From Gordonia bronchialis DSM 43247 (GTDB lineage: Bacteria; Actinomycetota; Actinomycetes; Mycobacteriales; Mycobacteriaceae), in contig NC_013441.1 of NCBI RefSeq assembly GCF_000024785.1, positions 1,240,001-1,304,000 on the forward strand: a stretch of 64,000 bases of DNA. The letters are read 5' to 3'. Below the pieces are notes generated by a model, which worked only from the letters and a program-made list of their open reading frames with translations, was not told the origin of the DNA and made no database searches. The first letter of the stretch is position 1, and every line of letters begins with the position of its first letter. This document shows positions 1-7,385 of the stretch, one piece after another. The position numbers were made by a program, and so were the translations under genes.

Positions 1-2
1 TA

Positions 3-1190
3 CTGGCCAGGATCATCGAGCCGACGAGCAAACTCGATTCGCTGCGGGTCCTGGATGAAGCGGGAGTGAATGCACCGTCGTATGCGACGGTCACCCGCCA
101 CCTGCGCATGTTTGCCGAGCCGCGGTGGCAGCGTGAGCTGTCGCGGGCGTGCGCCGAGCACGCCCGCCTCGGGCCGGCGACGCTGTGTTTGTATGACGTG
201 ACGACCCTGTACTTCGAGACCGACAAGGCCGACGGGTTTCGCGAACCGGGGTTCTCCAAGGAACGGCGCCTGGAACCGCAGATCACGGTCGGGTTGTTGA
301 CCGACGTGTCGGGGTTTCCGTTGATGATGGAAGCGTTCGAAGGAAACCGGGCCGAGACATTGACGATGATGCCGACGCTGACCGCCTTCATGACCGCCCA
401 CAAGCTCACCGATGTGACCGTGGTGGCCGATGCCGGCATGATCTCGACGGACAATATGAAAGCCATCGAGGATGCCGATCTGACGTTCATTCTGGGGGAG
501 AAGATCCCGACGGTCCCCTATCTGATCAGCAAGTGGCACAAAGACAATCCCGGATCGACACCGCCGGACGGGTTGACCTTGACCCAACGCAAACCGGCGA
601 ACTCGAAGACCAGCTACCGCAGGGACCGGGTGGTGTACTACCGCTACAGTGCTGATCGTGCCCGACGCAGCCTGCGGGGCATCACCGAGCAGTTGGAGAG
701 GGCGGAAAAGGCTGTGGCAGGCAAGATCCCGGTCAAACGTAACCGGTTCGTCACCCTGACCGGCGCGGACAAGAGTGTCAACACTGCGTTGGCTAAGAAG
801 GCCAAGACCCTCGCGGGATGGAAGGCGTATGCGACGAACATCGACTCTCCAACACCGGATTTCGTGATCGGCTCGTACCACCAGCTGTGGCGCATCGAGA
901 AGAGCTTCCGCATGTCGAAATCTGATCTGGCCGCCCGCCCGATCTTCCACCACCTCGAGGGATCGATCCGGGCGCACCTGACGATCGTGTTCGCCGCACT
1001 CGCGATCACCCGGATCGTCGAAGCCCGCACCGGATGGTCGATCAAGAAGTTCGTCACCACCGCACGCCGCTACCGCACCATCGAGATCCAAGCCGCCGGT
1101 CAGACCGTCACCGCCGCAGATCCGCTCCCCGACGACCTGGCTCAGGCTCTGCGCGACCTCGCCCCAGACGTGGACACTAATTTGAGCTAA
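3..1190 (+). CDS. IS1634-family (IS4 superfamily) DDE transposase, 5' end off-window
   Basis: The reading frame is open from the left edge: in-frame residues LARIIEPTSKLDSLRVL precede the first possible GTG at 66, so the true start lies outside. The protein has the IS1634/IS1549-type transposase core. Likely catalytic residues are the Asp in LYDVTTLYFET, the Asp in VVADAGM and the Glu in WRIEKSFRM near the C-terminus. It ends a few bases before an IS3 remnant on the other strand, which marks this element's right boundary at about 1190-1200. The product would be a DNA-binding transposase acting on the element's own ends. Family assignment is confident; whether the element is intact cannot be judged from here. 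Confidence 0.85.
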   Translation: MARIIEPTSKLDSLRVLDEAGVNAPSYATVTRHLRMFAEPRWQRELSRACAEHARLGPATLCLYDVTTLYFETDKADGFREPGFSKERRLEPQITVGLLTDVSGFPLMMEAFEGNRAETLTMMPTLTAFMTAHKLTDVTVVADAGMISTDNMKAIEDADLTFILGEKIPTVPYLISKWHKDNPGSTPPDGLTLTQRKPANSKTSYRRDRVVYYRYSADRARRSLRGITEQLERAEKAVAGKIPVKRNRFVTLTGADKSVNTALAKKAKTLAGWKAYATNIDSPTPDFVIGSYHQLWRIEKSFRMSKSDLAARPIFHHLEGSIRAHLTIVFAALAITRIVEARTGWSIKKFVTTARRYRTIEIQAAGQTVTAADPLPDDLAQALRDLAPDVDTNLS

Positions 1191-1765
1191 GTCAGGTCCA
1201 ATGCGAGGTCGGTGTGCATCGTGGTCGAGACCTGCCAGCCGACGACCACGCGCGAGTACACGTCGAGGATGAACGCCGCGTACACCCACCCGGAGTGGGT
1301 GCGGATGTAGGTCAGGTCCGCCACCCACAAGGTGTTCGGCGCCTCGGCGGTGAACTGCCGGCCGACTCGGTCGGCCGGTTGCGGGGTTTCGGCGCCATCG
1401 CTGCGGGTGGTCCTGCGTGTCTTCAACCTCGGTATCCCTTGCAGTCCATCGGCTTTCATCAATCGTTCGACAGTGCAGCGCGCCACGTCGATATCCTTTC
1501 TGCGTAGTTCGGCGTGGACCTTGCGGGCACCGTAGACGCCGAGATTGTCGGCGTGCACGGTGCGGATCTCGCCGAGCATCTCCCGGTCACGCACCGTGCG
1601 TGGCGCCTCGGTCTTGTTCGCACTCAGGTGGGCTCGTACCGTGGACGGAGCGATCTGGGCGGCCGTGTCGCGTAGGGCCGCGCAGATCGGATCGACTCCG
1701 TGTTCGTCGCGAGAAGCGGCGACGAACTCCACGATCAACGCTGTGGGCGGTCGATCTCCGCGGAA
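1187..1765 (-). mobile_element. IS3-family OrfB remnant
   Basis: The 3' third of the chimeric reading frame encodes an IS3-family OrfB: the helix-rich region with DEHGVDPICAAL and QIAPSTVRAH, then the start of the rve catalytic domain with LWVADLTYIRT (first catalytic Asp). The frame stops right after HTDLALD, so the second Asp and the catalytic Glu are gone. No OrfA precedes it. The truncation coincides with the right end of the IS1634-family element, so that element, or a deletion it promoted, removed the rest. It cannot encode an active transposase. Confidence 0.85.
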
Positions 1766-2935
1766 CGCTGGCTGAAATGCGTCTACGAGATACCCGCGAG
1801 CCCGGTCGCCGCCTGGCCTTCGCGATGAGTGAATGTTGTAGTTGCGCGAAAGTAGGCGTCCCAACCCTTGCGGGGTGAGCGCCTTCTCGAACTTGGATGC
1901 TGTTCCCCACATGTGGGAGTACTTTGCGGAGAGACGCGCTAGAAGGTCGTCGGTGGGTATGAACGTTTCGTCGTCGCACCACACTTCGGCGATGTTGCGT
2001 AGGAGGGTGACGTGCCGTCTTTCGGCGGTGATGCCTTCTTCGCGCTCGGCCTCGATTCGTTTCACATCGTTGATGGCTAGGTCGTCGACGACGGTGGGCC
2101 AGCGTCCGCCGATGGCTTCGGCTACTCGTTTGAGTGGTAGCCATCGTTCGCGTGCACGGCCTTTCACTCCTTCTGGGAGTGGTGGTCGGTTGGTGCGGAT
2201 GCTGTCGGAGACGTTGTTGGCCCAGGTGCCGAGTCGGGCACCGAGGTTGCGGGCGTCGTCGTCGATGAGTTCCCAGTCTGATTCTTCTACTCGTCCTTCG
2301 ATATCGGGGAGTAGGAGGACTCTGATGCAGCGGGATCGTGTGTCGTCGGGGAGGTTGGGGTTGTTGCCGGCCATGGCTACTGGCGCGAAGGTGGTCATTT
2401 CGTCGACGCCCCATTCACCGTTTTTTCCTGGGGTGAGGACTGGGCGTGTGCCGCCGCGCTTGTAGCCAGAGTTGAGGATGGCTAGGAGGTCTTCGATACC
2501 GGGTTTGTTGGGGTCGAGTGAGCGGTCCGCTTCGTCGATGAGCATTGTTCGTACGCCGTTGGCGAGGACTCGGGCGAGCATGGCTGAGGATGAGACTGCG
2601 GCCATTTGGATGGGGTGGACGCAGAGTCGTTCGAGGTGTTCGAGGACTGTGGTTTTGCCGCTTCCGGGTACGGGACTGTCGATGACAAGCCTTGGAGTTG
2701 TGTAGGTTTCGTTCACGAGGTGGGTGTGTGCGGCCCAGAGTGTGAGTAGGTCGAGGTCTGATCCTTCGACGGTGCACACGTATCGGTCGAGCCATGCGCG
2801 AACCTCGTCGAGGATGCTTGGTCCGGTTTCGGGTAGGGGGGTCCTTATGTAACCGGACGGACTGGACGAGCCGGTCGAACCGGACGAGTATCGCTCTATG
2901 ATTTCGAGTGCGGTTGCGGAGTGATGGGGTTTCAT
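1187..2935 (-). pseudogene. DUF3631-type AAA/helicase-like ATPase truncated and fused to IS3 OrfB
   Basis: Residues 1 to about 390 are a mobile-element ATPase of the DUF3631 kind. There is a Walker A at 88-97 (PVPGSGKTTV), a Walker B at about 130-136 (TMLIDEAD) and a sensor-like region AMAGNNPNLPDDTRSRC. Such proteins are usually replication or primase-associated ATPases of phages and integrative elements. From about residue 391 the sequence changes abruptly to IS3 OrfB, in frame, giving a 582-residue chimera with no stop at the join. The start ATG lies three bases from the stop of the upstream small gene, implying co-transcription. The C-terminal replacement probably ended the native function. 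Role in replication is inference from the family. Confidence 0.75.
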
Positions 2936-3232
2936 TCAGCGGAGCCCCCCGTTCTCGGCGATGGTCTCGAGGTTTCTGCGTGAGTCGTTGTTGTGCTGCC
3001 AGAGGTTGCGGGCGTCATTGGTGGATACGACGGGGGTCATTCCTGCGTGGAGAATGTGGTCGACTGCTTGTGCGAGTGCGTCGAGGTCTCTCTGTGTTGG
3101 TTCTCGGCGGTTGTGGTGGCAGGTCCAGTGGTCGCGGCATCCGCATTGTGCGGGTTGGCTGCGTCGACTGGCGTTTCTGCGGCGTCGATCTATGTCGGTG
3201 TTTGACAATCCTGTCGGGTATACTAGTGTCAC
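2936..3232 (-). CDS. Small Cys/His-containing protein of unknown function
   Basis: A 98-residue frame starting with GTG and ending directly before the DUF3631-type ATPase start. The middle has a compact Cys/His cluster (CGCRDHWTCHH) that could bind a metal. The C-terminal half looks like a helical domain (LDALAQAVDHILHAGM). I do not recognise a family. The tight spacing suggests translational coupling to the ATPase gene. The start is uncertain because no in-frame ATG lies near the N-terminus. Confidence 0.5.
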   Translation of the reverse strand: MTLVYPTGLSNTDIDRRRRNASRRSQPAQCGCRDHWTCHHNRREPTQRDLDALAQAVDHILHAGMTPVVSTNDARNLWQHNNDSRRNLETIAENGGLR

Positions 3233-3268
3233 GATGGTGTTCTTCCTTTAGGAGAGGGTGAACGACAA

Positions 3269-3302
3269 GAGCCTCGGCCGGTCAGGGTCGAGGCTCTTTT
3301 TT
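3269..3302. terminator. Hairpin terminator after the second HTH gene
   Basis: Perfect 8-bp stem GAGCCTCG / CGAGGCTC with a 12-nt loop. It is followed by six T on the + strand, and in mirror image preceded by A residues on the - strand. It lies just 3' of the small HTH gene (stop at 3314) and before the next - strand gene. The strongest T-run faces + strand transcripts, so it may also block antisense transcription into the element. Confidence 0.6.
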
Positions 3303-3313
3303 GCTTGCAGGGT

Positions 3314-3484
3314 TTAGGCGACGGCGTGCGTGATCGCCTCGTTGACTTCTTCGGGGTCCAAGCGAATGAGCTTGGGGCCGAGGCGTGTTGCGGGTATCCG
3401 ACCGCTCCAAATCCATCGTCGGACGGTCATTGCGCAGACGCCATACTGGTCGGCTATTTCTTGGACCGAGGCTGTGGCTGCCAT
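3314..3484 (-). CDS. Small helix-turn-helix (MerR/excisionase-like) DNA-binding protein
   Basis: A 56-residue protein: alanine-rich start, then a winged-helix HTH of the excisionase/helix_turn_helix_17 type (VQEIADQYGVCAMTVRRWIW, RIPATRLGPKLIRL). The ATG at 3484 is chosen over longer upstream frames because a GAAAGGA ribosome site sits at the right distance and the HTH homology starts there. It is a free-standing gene with hairpins on both sides. It probably acts in excision or as a regulator of the integrative element. Two HTH genes of this type in one element (see 4899-5114) suggests divided excisionase and regulatory roles, which is inference. Confidence 0.7.
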   Translation of the reverse strand: MAATASVQEIADQYGVCAMTVRRWIWSGRIPATRLGPKLIRLDPEEVNEAITHAVA

Positions 3485-3518
3485 GGTCGTTCCTTTCGGG
3501 GGATGGTGCTGAAATGCG

Positions 3519-3554
3519 GAAAGCCCCGGCGAGTGTGGGCCAGCCGGGGCTTTC
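3519..3554. terminator. Perfect 12-bp hairpin between operon end and HTH gene
   Basis: GAAAGCCCCGGC and GCCGGGGCTTTC form an uninterrupted 12-bp stem with a 12-nt loop. On the - strand it follows the four-gene operon (stop at 3639) and precedes the HTH gene start at 3484. It can therefore be the operon terminator or a leader attenuator for the HTH gene. The stem is followed by only a short pyrimidine run in that direction. Confidence 0.6.
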
Positions 3555-3589
3555 TGCAAGTAACGGAAAGTGCCAAATGTAAACATCTC

Positions 3590-3603
3590 CGCTAGCGCTA
3601 GCG
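3590..3603. promoter_or_regulatory. 14-bp perfect palindrome, possible operator
   Basis: CGCTAGCGCTAGCG reads the same on both strands. It lies in the A+T-richer gap upstream of the HTH gene at 3484. It is a plausible operator for one of the element's DNA-binding proteins, but no factor is known. Confidence 0.35.
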
Positions 3604-3638
3604 TATCACAAAATGATTTGGGATACACCGTAAGAGAA

Positions 3639-4232
3639 TTACGCGTGACTGCTACTTGGGCTCTTTCTTCTCCGGGGCAATGAATTATGCGCTTTCAATA
3701 CATCAGCGAGAAGATAGCGGCCAGGTGAATGTGGCGCTATGTAACCGGCCTCACGGAGTGTGTGGAGCCGGCGACGTGTGAGACCACGGCCTGGATCGCC
3801 CAGCTTCCTGGCCTGCCGTTCGATCTCGGCGGGCGTCATCGGTTCATTCTGTGACTGGGGGGACTCGTTCGAGATGGCTGCAAGTGCCTCGGCCACACCG
3901 GCACAAACCCTTTCGTAGGCGGTGTAGGCATCGGGACGGGCCGAGACCATGTGCAGGTTGCGGGCTGTCCAGGTGGCCATGGCGACGACATCGCCTTTGG
4001 GTGCTATCTCGGCGAGTGCGGACCGTAGGCGTCTGCGGGCGTTGCTTGCGGCAGGGGTGTAGGGGAGCGGTGTTGCGACTCGTTTTGTGCGGCAAAGCTT
4101 GTCGGGTGGTCCTGGCCTACTTGTTTGGCGCGTGAATGCGTCTTCGAGTTCCGTCCAGAGTTGGAAGTCGCCGGTGATGAGTTCGAGTCGGTCGCGGAGG
4201 TATCGCAGCTCGGCAGGTGTCAGTCCAGTCAT
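3639..4232 (-). CDS. Unknown element protein with C-terminal winged-helix-like segment
   Basis: A 197-residue protein, last gene of a four-gene operon with 4-bp ATGA-type overlaps. The N-terminal part is predicted helical (ELRYLRDRLELITGDFQLWTELEDAF). The region around residues 135-185 (TPAEIERQARKLGDPGRGLTRRRLHTLREAGYI) looks like a small DNA-binding or winged-helix module. I see no catalytic motif. Codon use is less G+C-biased than chromosomal genes in this window, consistent with acquisition. The operon position next to an excisionase-like gene suggests an element-maintenance or cargo role; no function is assigned. Confidence 0.6.
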   Translation of the reverse strand: MTGLTPAELRYLRDRLELITGDFQLWTELEDAFTRQTSRPGPPDKLCRTKRVATPLPYTPAASNARRRLRSALAEIAPKGDVVAMATWTARNLHMVSARPDAYTAYERVCAGVAEALAAISNESPQSQNEPMTPAEIERQARKLGDPGRGLTRRRLHTLREAGYIAPHSPGRYLLADVLKAHNSLPRRRKSPSSSHA

Positions 4233-4660
4233 GAGTCGACCCCAACGGGGACGAGGTGGAGACGGCGCGGCGTGGGACGGTAGGGGGATGCCGCGCCTTT
4301 GGTGTGGTGGTTCTGGCCTTCGAGGACGACTGAGATGATCGCTAGTAGTAGGCCCATGTCCCTCACGGTCATGCGGATATCACCGAGGGCATAGAGTGCG
4401 TCTCCTACCTCATTGTCGAGTTGCTCCCACGTCATTACGGCGCGGGCGTTGCCTTCGCTGCGGTACACCTCCGCGAATGTGGCGCTGCGGTCAGCGGTGC
4501 GACCAAGTACGAGATCGCAGACAGCCAGGAGCATTGCCATTTCGGGGACGGTCATGCGGATGTCATCGAGGGCGTAAAAGGCGTCGGCCAGTTCCTCATC
4601 CAGCCGCTCCCACAGTGCGCCTTGCGTAACACTGGCGGTGGTATACTTCTCTGCGTTCAA
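4229..4660 (-). CDS. Unknown protein built from two tandem ~38-residue repeats
   Basis: This 143-residue protein contains an internal duplication. Residues 17-54 (WERLDEELADAFYALDD ... LVLGRT) and 78-115 (WEQLDNEVGDALYALGD ... VVLEGQ) align with most positions identical or similar and share the core DIRMTV. Each unit is an amphipathic helix, a short link and a hydrophobic helix (MLLAVCDLVL / LLLAIISVVL). It overlaps the next gene by 4 bp and the preceding one by ATGA, so it belongs to the same operon. I do not recognise the family. The repeat suggests an internal pseudo-dimer, perhaps of a single-repeat ancestor. Confidence 0.6.
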   Translation of the reverse strand: MNAEKYTTASVTQGALWERLDEELADAFYALDDIRMTVPEMAMLLAVCDLVLGRTADRSATFAEVYRSEGNARAVMTWEQLDNEVGDALYALGDIRMTVRDMGLLLAIISVVLEGQNHHTKGAASPYRPTPRRLHLVPVGVDS

Positions 4661-4902
4661 TTTGATTGCCTTCCTTCCGGTTTGGTGGTCTTAGCGCCCT
4701 CGGTGACCTGGTTCTTGGAGGAGTCGGTCATCGGGGGTGTTGCATTTCGGTACTCGTCCGCTCGGGCCTGTGCGGCTTCTGCGAGCGCGCAGATCATTCC
4801 GTACTGGCCGTGATCGGTTGGGGTTTGCTGTCTTCGTGTTCGTGCCCGTTCGGCAGTGGCATCCAGCCTCCACGCCGTTGCGGTGGTTGCGTCAGTGGTC
4901 AC
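4657..4902 (-). CDS. Small hydrophilic protein of unknown function
   Basis: An 81-residue hydrophilic protein, overlapping both neighbours by 4 bp. A central segment (YGMICALAEAAQARADEYRN) may be helical; the C-terminus is polar and probably disordered. No family recognised. Support comes from the operon packing rather than from similarity. Confidence 0.5.
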   Translation of the reverse strand: MTTDATTATAWRLDATAERARTRRQQTPTDHGQYGMICALAEAAQARADEYRNATPPMTDSSKNQVTEGAKTTKPEGRQSN

Positions 4903-5114
4903 GCCGCACCATCGATGCCGAGGGCATCGAGGAGACCGGCGACGGGGACCACGTACTTGCGGCCCACGCGAAGCACGCGGACTGGATATGTGCCGTTCTT
5001 CGCGTGTTCGTACCCGTTCTGACGACCGAGTCCGAGAACGCTGTTGGCGGTTTCAAGATCAGTCCGTACACCGAGTGCGCGAACATCTGCGGGGGTCCAA
5101 GTGGTGGTTGCCAT
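4899..5114 (-). CDS. Excisionase-like small HTH protein
   Basis: A 71-residue protein of the type found divergent from integrase/repressor genes in actinobacterial integrative elements: HTH segment TPADVRALGVRTDLETA, then a wing-like GLGRQNGYEHAKNGTYPVRVLRVGRKYVVP. The ATG at 5114 is chosen because a GGAGATCGG-type site precedes it and the upstream extension is low-complexity. It is the first gene of the - strand operon 4899-3639, divergent from the repressor gene. It likely bends attachment-site DNA with the integrase or regulates the operon. Function is inferred from domain and position. Confidence 0.7.
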   Translation of the reverse strand: MATTTWTPADVRALGVRTDLETANSVLGLGRQNGYEHAKNGTYPVRVLRVGRKYVVPVAGLLDALGIDGAA

Positions 5115-5136
5115 GCCCGATCTCCTTGCTTGGGAT

Positions 5137-5197
5137 GTAGCAATAGGTTTGTATTCTGCTACGTAAGGAACTGTAGCGGACAGCTTGGCATGTAGCA
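5137..5197. promoter_or_regulatory. Divergent promoter region with four GTAGC boxes, probable repressor operator
   Basis: The 106-bp gap between the excisionase-like gene and the repressor gene holds GTAGCA at 5137-5142, its inverse TGCTAC at 5157-5162, GTAGC at 5173-5177 and GTAGCA at 5192-5197. Clustered direct and inverted copies between divergent lysogeny-type genes are what a Cro/CI operator looks like. Binding by the adjacent repressor is inference. Confidence 0.5.
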
Positions 5198-5220
5198 ACA
5201 CTAGGCGTACATTGCTCTGT

Positions 5221-5886
5221 ATGGAGCAAGGCGATAGTTGGGCACGAGAGCTGACGCGACGCGTTGGACAGGGCGTGCGGCAAAAGCGCGAGTCGTCGGG
5301 AATGTCGGCACAGCAAGTCTCCGACCGCACAGCCGACGTTGGAATGCGAGTGTCGCGGGCGCGCATTGCTGCTTTGGAGAGCGGAGAGCGCGGCGGGGAA
5401 GTGAAAGTCGCGGAGCTGATCGTCCTCGCGAGAGCGTTGATGATTCCACCGCTGGCATTGCTGTACCCAGGCGTCCCAGGAGAACGAGTCGTTGCGTTTC
5501 CTGCTGCCGAAGGTGAGACGACATCAATCGACGCGGCGATGTGGTTCGCGGGAGAAAGTCCGCACGGGGTGCTGCTTCCGTTGCCGGGCGGTGGTGAGGT
5601 CTACACGTACTGGGGAGACGACTGGTCAGACTTCGAGGATGGGGCGGCCCTACTTCGGCTAGGCCGGCGCGAAAGCGAAAAGCTCGCAACGCTGAGCCGG
5701 AAGAAGGGGGAGCGTCACAAAGCGGAAGAACGCGGCGCTAGTGATGCAGAGATGGCGCTACTTGCAACGGACATAAGCGCGCTCGAAAAGGACATTCGCG
5801 AGATCAGAGAGACCGTGCGGCGCTTGGGTGGCGAGCCTGGGCACTTAGGTCCCGCACACAGCTATCTCGACGGGCGAGAGGTGTAG
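5221..5886 (+). CDS. Cro/CI-type (XRE) transcriptional repressor of the integrative element
   Basis: The 221-residue protein has an N-terminal HTH_XRE domain at about residues 10-75 (LTRRVGQGVRQKRESSGMSA, ALESGERGGEVKVAELIVLARAL). A middle region is rich in Trp and Asp (YTYWGDDWSDFEDG), and a C-terminal coiled-coil (about 160-205, EMALLATDISALEKDIREIRETV) is likely to drive dimerisation. ATG 5221 is preferred over an upstream ATG at 5185, because the latter would run through the operator-like repeats. The stop is 3 bp before the integrase start, so repressor and integrase are probably one transcript. Role: maintenance of the integrated state by repressing the divergent operon. Confidence 0.8.
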   Translation: MEQGDSWARELTRRVGQGVRQKRESSGMSAQQVSDRTADVGMRVSRARIAALESGERGGEVKVAELIVLARALMIPPLALLYPGVPGERVVAFPAAEGETTSIDAAMWFAGESPHGVLLPLPGGGEVYTYWGDDWSDFEDGAALLRLGRRESEKLATLSRKKGERHKAEERGASDAEMALLATDISALEKDIREIRETVRRLGGEPGHLGPAHSYLDGREV

Positions 5887-5889
5887 GCG

Positions 5890-7281
5890 ATGCGCGGCAG
5901 CGTTAAGAAGGACGCCGGAAGCTGGTACTACGTCGTCGACCTCGGGCGAGACCCAGCCACCAACAAACGCCGGCAAGAGCGCAAACGAGGATTCCGCACC
6001 AAGCGGGAGGCGGTAGACGCGCTCGATGAGCGTTTGAGTGAGGTGCGCACCGGGATCGTCGCAGTCGACCAACGCCTCACACTCGCCCAGTACCTCGCAT
6101 CATGGCTGACCGCGAAGGAGCAGGCCGGGATTCGCGCAACCACACTGCGCTCCTACCGTCAGCACGTCGACAGTTACATCGTGCCGACGATCGGCAACGT
6201 CCGGCTACGAGACCTTCGCGCGACCCACGTCGAGCACATGCTTTCCGAGATCGCGAAGCCCCCGAAGAAGCCGGCAAAGGGTGTAGCCATCGGGAAAGGG
6301 AAGCGACGCAACCCAAAGGCATTGAGTCCAGCCACCCAGCGGCGCGTCCACGCCACGCTGAGATCGGCGCTCACCTCGGCCAAACGCAAACACCTCGTCA
6401 GCTTCAATGCCGCGGCCGACATGGAACTCCCACGCGCCAGCCGACCAAAGGTCAAGCCTTGGGAAGCATCAGACCTCGGTGCGTTCCTCGACCACGCCAC
6501 CAAAGACCGCCTCGGCGCGTTCTTCGAAACCATCGCCATGACAGGTCTACGCCGGGGCGAAGCGCTCGGCATCCGCTGGCCCGATGTCGACTTCGAGAAG
6601 GCGCGAGTGACCGTCAACCAACAGCTTGTCGAGGTCGACGGCACCGGGATTGACTGCCCGTTCTGCGGTGGCGAGCACAAGCAGTTCCGTTTCGGTCCAT
6701 GCAAGACCGCCAGCGGCGAAGCACGCATCGTCGACCTCGACAGCGGCACGCTCGGCGTACTGATGGCGCAGCGCCTACGGCAGGAGCAAGAACGTGAGCA
6801 GTGGGGTGACGCCTACAACGACCACCAACTGGTATTCGCCCGCGAGGACGGTTCGCCGATCCCGCCCGCCGACGTGACTGCCAAGTTCCATGCCCTCACC
6901 GACGAGGCAGGATTGCGGCGTATCCGACTACACGATCTGCGGCACGGTCAGGCATCGTTGATGCTCGCGGCGGGTGTCCCGATCGCTGTGGTGTCGAAGC
7001 GCCTCGGGCACTCGTCGATCTCGATCACCAGCGACACCTACAGCCATCTTCTCGACGGCGTTGGCGCGGCGGCAGCAGAGGCGGCAGCCGGTCTGGTGCC
7101 ACGTGCGGGACGTGACCAGAAGCGTGACCACGAAAGTACTTCGCACAGCGAACGTGACCAATCGGTGACCACCGAGGACCAAAAACACCAAACAGGCGAC
7201 CCGCTCGAAAGCGAATCGCCTGGTCAAGATGGTGCCCCCTCTCGGGCTCGAACCGAGGACCTGCGGATTAAAAGTCCGTAG
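5890..7281 (+). CDS. Tyrosine site-specific integrase
   Basis: A 463-residue phage-type integrase. An N-terminal arm-binding domain (1-55) is followed by a core-binding domain (about 62-175) and a catalytic domain. The active-site set is visible: Arg at about 221 (TGLRRGE), HxxR at 348-351 (HDLRHG), His 374 (LGHSSI) and the Tyr nucleophile at 384 (DTYSHLL). An inserted CPFCGGEHKQF segment (about 256-266) adds a Cys/His cluster. The last 16 codons run into tRNA-Lys on the opposite strand, so the C-terminus (SRARTEDLRIKSP) is encoded by the attachment site. It would catalyse integration and excision at tRNA-Lys. Confidence 0.93.
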   Translation: MRGSVKKDAGSWYYVVDLGRDPATNKRRQERKRGFRTKREAVDALDERLSEVRTGIVAVDQRLTLAQYLASWLTAKEQAGIRATTLRSYRQHVDSYIVPTIGNVRLRDLRATHVEHMLSEIAKPPKKPAKGVAIGKGKRRNPKALSPATQRRVHATLRSALTSAKRKHLVSFNAAADMELPRASRPKVKPWEASDLGAFLDHATKDRLGAFFETIAMTGLRRGEALGIRWPDVDFEKARVTVNQQLVEVDGTGIDCPFCGGEHKQFRFGPCKTASGEARIVDLDSGTLGVLMAQRLRQEQEREQWGDAYNDHQLVFAREDGSPIPPADVTAKFHALTDEAGLRRIRLHDLRHGQASLMLAAGVPIAVVSKRLGHSSISITSDTYSHLLDGVGAAAAEAAAGLVPRAGRDQKRDHESTSHSERDQSVTTEDQKHQTGDPLESESPGQDGAPSRARTEDLRIKSP

Positions 7282-7305
7282 CTCTACCAACTGAGCTAAA
7301 GGGGC
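7233..7305 (-). tRNA. tRNA-Lys (anticodon TTT), integration site
   Basis: On the - strand the sequence starts GCCCCTT, has GCTC/GAGC D-stem pairing, the anticodon loop CTTTTAA (anticodon TTT), a TTCGAGC T-loop and a 3' acceptor strand pairing with the 5' end. The following bases read CCA (7230-7232). The integrative element is attached at the 3' end of the gene, which stays complete. Confidence 0.96.
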
Positions 7306-7385
7306 GTGCCCCTCGCGGGGCGGTGACGAGTTTACCCATGGCCGACGACGCCATCGCCCACACCCCCGGTTCGTATGGTGGGGCG

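Larger units (their letters stand above)
1..7232. mobile_element. Right-hand part of an integrative element at tRNA-Lys, with nested insertion sequences
   Basis: The segment between the window edge and the 3' end of tRNA-Lys carries an integrase, a repressor, an excisionase-like gene, small unknown genes and a DUF3631-type ATPase. This gene set is typical of small actinobacterial integrative elements or phage satellites. Base composition from about 2.0 to 5.2 kb is visibly poorer in G+C than the rest of the window. No phage structural genes, conjugation (FtsK/Tra) genes or recognised Rep are present. The other end and its att repeat are outside the window. The left part was later hit by IS3- and IS1634-family elements, so mobility is doubtful. 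Confidence 0.8.

Noticed and set aside
3202..3224. TTGACA...TATACT as a + strand promoter in the element
   Set aside because: The spacing is only 11 bp, too short for a sigma-A promoter, and no + strand gene follows.
4657..5114. Toxin-antitoxin pair in the element operon
   Set aside because: The small proteins show no known toxin fold, and the 4899-5114 protein fits an excisionase better than an antitoxin.
1..7232. A second copy of the tRNA-Lys 3' end as left att site
   Set aside because: I looked for the tRNA 3' segment to the left of the integrase and saw none; it must lie beyond the window edge or be lost.
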